Positions 59,886 through 64,000 of a stretch of DNA of 64,000 nt are shown here, in pieces. A program made the position numbers and the translations under genes. Origin of the DNA: Parelaphostrongylus tenuis (Eukaryota > Nematoda > Chromadorea > Rhabditida > Metastrongylidae). Each line of letters starts with the position of its first letter. The stretch's first letter is position 1. The notes under the pieces were generated by a model, which was not told the DNA's origin, did not search any database, and was given only the letters and a program-made list of their open reading frames with translations. The stretch is from contig JAHQIW010005944.1 of assembly GCA_019055375.1 (NCBI GenBank), positions 1 through 64,000 on the forward strand, written 5' to 3'.

Positions 59886-61777
59886 ATTTCTATTGCTCAG
59901 TATGTGCAAGCAATTTTCTGCATCCAGCAAAGCTCAAACCATATTTCAGACAAATGACAGGATTTTCTTCTTGTTTGGTGGTGCATATTTGTTAATCAAT
60001 TCTCAATACACATTGTTATATTACATCAACACGCTGATAGATCTCAATGTCAATATGTGGAGGAATAATTACAATCGAACCTCATCATTTCCCCATCTGT
60101 ACATGTTTAATTAACTATTCTCACTAGTAAAATCAAGTTTTCTTCTCAAATTTCATTTGTATGTTTGTCTTGTCTTTCATACACAATCTCGTTTTAGCTA
60201 ACATTGTTTTGTGCACATATGAATTTACAAAAAGGTAATAAAAAATAGATTTAGCTAGAAAATAGACAAAAGTACTCAGAAAAAACAACCATACATGACT
60301 AAAGCCGGAGAAACCTTTTGGACGTCGGTGAGCATCCTCATCGCCTCGACATAAAACACTTGCTCTATGCTTAACTGTGGTATGGCATGCTAATGAGTCT
60401 TTGAGACCATGACCTTCATATATATTATGTCTAACTGTTCGAAATATCTTGAGAAGAATATCGTAGAGCGATTAGTTCGGGACTATAGCACATAACCTTC
60501 AAGGTTACAATGCACGTCAAGTTGAACGAGTTATCATGCACGTAACTGGGACACAAAAACTTTCACCCTTGTCCTCTGCGGAAAACATATTCAAAGAAAC
60601 CTTCACGGTCAAATGTTTACATATGTAGAACTCTACTGATCATTTTAAACCAAAAAATGAAGAAAAACAAAGGCGAGAGTAACAAAATTTTTTGAGGTAA
60701 GTGGAGACATCAATGATGGAGTAGTCGATAAGTGATAAAATGTGAGGAGGCAGAATTACGAGCACATTTGACTCAGATACGCATGAAACTGCACCCACTA
60801 TAGATATGATGGTATACAGTACCTCATAATAATTCTATGTCTATGATACACCGTATTTGAAAGAGTGCCTTACGTGATCCCGTAATAAACGCCTAGACCG
60901 GACAGTCCGTGAACGTCTTGAGCTGCAACAGCGAGAATAAAGCTGTGTTGCACATCTGAGTATTTTTCGCTGGACAAGACTTTTCTCTCAGGCTTTCACA
61001 CCCACTCAACAGCGCAAATCTTGACAATTTCAAGAATTTGCCTATTTTTGAGAAGGACTGCTTAGTGCGTCGCACACTAGATGAAAATTATGGGATTTTA
61101 CATTCGGCACTTACAGCACACCACGTGAAAACTGAACTGCGCGATCAACTCGGCACCGAGTGTGAAACTCAGTAGTCTTCTACCTGTTGCAGCGCATCAA
61201 GACGTCCTTTATAAAAATCAAGCATATTATTATGATTGCTGAAATTTGTACTATCGAGTGACCATTGAAATTTTGAATGATAGTCTCTTTTCAGCGAAAA
61301 TGCTTCAATATAAAAGGAAACTCTACTACACCACAGCATAAAATAAAAAGATTCTGAAAAATTAGAGACACCCTTCAGATTCTCGATTTTCGAGATGTAG
61401 AATAATTACTGAAATTTTGAAAAAGGATAAAAAACACCTTTTTTGAATATGGGTGCGGACAGAAGAAAAGAACCGAGAATACTCTGACGACACATTTTTT
61501 TTAACAATAAGTTTGCATAACGCCGATACTCTCACTCTACTATTCAAACACGGTTGTCTCTTCCTGCTCGGAATTGTTACGCTGTTCACGAGTACTCAAC
61601 CTTTTCTCACGTACGTCAGCTCTGAATAAATGGAAATAAAGATGATTGATACAAACATAGCTAAAGTAAGAGTTTTCGATGAGCAGGTATCGTGTACAGC
61701 ATACACAATCATTTCTGATAAATTCCTAGCTGTTTACCAATTTTTATTTACTATAGTGACTTCTGAATCCTCTGTAA
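59886..61777. other. Intergenic, no gene seen
   Basis: A/T-rich, with faint traces of long-TIR element interior near 60890-61250. No supportable exon. Confidence 0.3.
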
Positions 61778-62105
61778 AATTAGGGAAGAGCAAAACTAAG
61801 GATCTGCTTTGCGATCTCCTGTGTATAATGCAAAACAATTGAGTGAATGCCAAATACATTAAGACTGCGTTATATACCAGCGCATTTCACGACGGAAGAC
61901 ACTTATAACACGGTTGTGCTTTCCCGCTACCAGATCCAAAAGCAAGTAAGCGCATGAAAAAAATTTTGTACTATGACATTAATACAACAATACCAAAAAT
62001 TTTGCCAAGCAGAGAAAAGAGCCTTAATGAAATAACGAATATTTCGTAATTCGCTCTGCGCGCATCGACTTCTATAGCTGCCCATTAGAAGTTAACATTC
62101 TCATG
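61778..62105 (+). repeat. Dispersed direct repeat, unit 1
   Basis: TAGGGAAGAGCAAAACTAAG, then CAAAACAATTGAGTGAATGC and TTCGCTCTGCGCGCATCGAC recur in the same order about 1.2 kb downstream. Confidence 0.6.
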
Positions 62106-62149
62106 GAAAATCTTGTCCAAAGAGGCTGTTTCTTTATTTTTTGCCGTCT

Positions 62150-62295
62150 AACAGGTGCCATGTCTTCGAGCAACTGACTGAAAGAAGGGCATTGTGTTAC
62201 TGCTGAGGATAGAAGGCCGAAGCATATGCCTAACACTTTATGGCCGCCAAAACACACCTTATGGAAGGTCCGAAATATGTTATGAGATTATACTG
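62150..62295 (+). repeat. Hammerhead-bearing repeat (HHR copy 6)
   Basis: Stem I GTGTTA (62194-62199) pairs perfectly with TAACAC (62231-62236). Core CTGCTGA has one change from CTGATGA. Stem II GGAT-AGAA-GGCC, then GAAG, stem III CATATG and a GCC triplet. The stem I pair changes relative to copies 1 and 5 are compensatory. Tail AAATATGTTATGAGATTATA. Confidence 0.68.
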
Positions 62296-62343
62296 CTTGA
62301 GCGAGGGCTCCAAATAGTCGAATTTTAGCTTTTGTTTGATCTA

Positions 62344-62353
62344 TGTATATATG

Positions 62354-62395
<42 letters not shown>
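62344..62395. repeat. TA microsatellite
   Basis: Clean TA run of about 20 units after ATGTATGTA. Confidence 0.95.
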
Positions 62396-62396
<1 letters not shown>

Positions 62397-62639
62397 AGGT
62401 CCTCATGGCAGGATCCCACAAGGTGATGAAGAATGGGAACAATCCGAGAGGAATTATTCCGTGATAAAAACGTGCAACTTAACTCAAAGCGCATAAAATG
62501 TACACGTTGTAAAGTAAATGAAACCGTGTGGTAAAACGACGCAAGACAGCAAAGGAGAGCGCCAGAAGTCAGCTCCATTTAAACTGCTGTTGTAGTCGTC
62601 TGCTGTGGGTCCCACGGTAATACTTGGCTGCTATTTCAC

Positions 62640-62975
62640 TGGCAGTGTGTGTCGTTAGTGGTTCTGCATATACTGCGAAATTCATGGTGTTGGCCCAGCA
62701 GTGAGTCCAGTACTACGGGTTCAGCAAAATTTATGTTGAGCAAACCTTCCAATAGGGTTGGGTGGCTTACTGTGTCTTCACTGTATATCTGTCCTACATG
62801 CAATTATCTGTACCGAGTGTGGACGCCCAAGAAGAAGGATATGATGCTCAGCGAATAAATAGAGCGAGGAGGACCCACTGGGCTACTCTTGCACGCTATA
62901 GGAAAAAATGGAAGTGTCGCTGGTGCCCGCTCGAGTCACTCGACGATCAACGCGGCGACAGGTGATACAGGTGAT
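62640..62975 (+). mobile_element. RTE-type LINE, 3' end of ORF
   Basis: 62850-62965 encodes INRARRTHWATLARYRKKWK, then LESLDDQRGDR and a stop, the RTE C-terminus. The preceding 200 bp is not clearly RTE. 5'-truncated dead copy. Confidence 0.75.
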
Positions 62976-62997
62976 GGTGCTTTTGAGTCTTGTATGA

Positions 62998-63305
62998 AGA
63001 TAGGGAAGAACAAAACTAAGAATTTCTTTTTGAACGCCTCTGTACAATGCAATACAATTGACTGAATGCCATATTCAGTAAAATTGCGAGGTATTCACTA
63101 TTCCTTTACAGAAGACACATATAAATAAACCATAAGCATATGAGCGAATAGAGGAGATCTTGTTCTATCAAACTATTACAAAGATTTGGAAAACTTTTGC
63201 TGAACGAAGAAAAATTTTAATGAAACAGCGAAAATTGCTCAAATCGCTCTGTGCGAATCGATTTCTGTGCCGTCCGATAGGATTAACCCTTCCAGAGGTT
63301 AGACT
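62998..63305 (+). repeat. Dispersed direct repeat, unit 2
   Basis: Diverged copy of 61778-62105 (GGGAAGAACAAAACTAAGAA, ATACAATTGACTGAATGCCA, AATCGCTCTGTGCGAATCG), located just after the RTE 3' end. Confidence 0.6.
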
Positions 63306-63769
63306 CGAATTGAACGCTCGTCTTATCTCTAGACTTTTACATACAACTCAATATTCTAGATTGTATAATATAACATAATTACAACTGATATGACAGTGAT
63401 AAAAGAAGCTTTAGTGAATGTTACAAAATTACAATCTGAAGACTACAGCGAAGAAAATTATTATATCGGCCATTTAAATGAGAAAGCATTTTGCAGTAAT
63501 AATGAGGCCTCAAACTACTACTCATCGTGCTGTTCAGCATCTATTGCCCCAAATGTATGATCCATGATATGATGCTGCGCTACCAGACGTGTTGAAGTGA
63601 AGTGGCCTGAGGGCATCGTACACTATGCATTCGCTCTTCAGCGGTTTGTTTTACACATAAAGATTTTTCACTGCAGTTTCTACTCAGACGATGTCATATA
63701 CGGAGTGAATAGCACGTAAGGCGTCTCGCTGTGAGTGCTATTTCCTCCCATTGACTGATTTACAAGAGC

Positions 63770-63950
63770 GCACGTAACTCAGTGGTTAGAGGGGAGCTGT
63801 GTCGCGTGCATGGTCGAAAGTTCGATCTCGCCCTCATGGCTCACCAAACAATTTATCCTTCCGGTATCGGTGAAATGGTACTAAGCAGGTTCCAGACTTG
63901 TCTACTAAGATAAGCAGTATTGACTCGGGAAACCTTTTTATAAAGTTCAT
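63770..63950 (+). repeat. tRNA-derived SINE, copy 13 (3'-truncated)
   Basis: Head GAGCGCACGTAACTCAGTGG, AAGTTCGATCTCGCCCTCAT, then body to TGACTCGGGAAA, where similarity to the family stops. Confidence 0.78.
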
Positions 63951-64000
63951 TGACCACCAACTGCGTTAGCAATAGCCTGTTTTTTTCCATGAAGATTACT

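Noticed and set aside
1..64000. CRISPR array, rRNA genes, bacterial operons
   Set aside because: No regularly spaced repeats with unique spacers, no rRNA core sequences, and gene structure is clearly intron-rich eukaryotic.

Overview
The window is eukaryotic DNA. Multi-exon genes carry nematode-style TTTCAG/TTTTAG splice acceptors, introns are long and loaded with transposons, and there are mariner remnants, RTE-type LINE fragments and a dense tRNA-derived SINE family. The RTE peptides and overall texture fit a clade V strongylid nematode, most likely a hookworm; this is an inference from sequence style and recalled families, not from a search. No bacterial operon, CRISPR array or rRNA gene was seen.

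Region 1 (1-11.0 kb): the 3' part of a FUBP/KSRP-type gene encoding four KH domains (12 exons, 399-9442, open at the 5' edge), followed by a long 3' UTR. Its introns hold mariner-derived palindromes, an inverted pair of SINEs, other tRNA-derived repeats and small tandem duplications.

Region 2 (12.5-27.5 kb): a palindromic mariner derivative, then a TIR-repeat cluster, then a WDR6-type WD-repeat gene (15864-27547) with about 25 exons. WDR6 partners the tRNA 2'-O-methyltransferase FTSJ1/Trm7. Its introns contain SINEs (two of them head to head), two hammerhead-bearing foldback repeats, a 287 bp palindromic repeat and another transposon fragment.

Region 3 (27.5-48 kb): mostly repeats. It includes RTE fragments, tandem tRNA-derived repeats and long-TIR elements. 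It also holds an unprocessed, broken segmental copy of the FUBP-like gene (32425-about 35500) that starts right where a TIR element ends, and a pair of unrecognised candidate exons near 36.3-36.8 kb.

Region 4 (48-64 kb): a GC-rich promoter-like patch followed by a tentative small single-pass membrane protein gene (49163-52248), more hammerhead repeats, a mariner C-terminal fragment, an RTE LINE split by a 939 bp insertion, an unrecognised exon at 59486-59615, and diverged direct repeats.

The most unusual structure is a dispersed, often palindromic repeat family (six copies) whose core is a type I hammerhead ribozyme. Stem I changes in a compensatory way between copies. It is probably related to Penelope-like retroelements, which are known carriers of such ribozymes.
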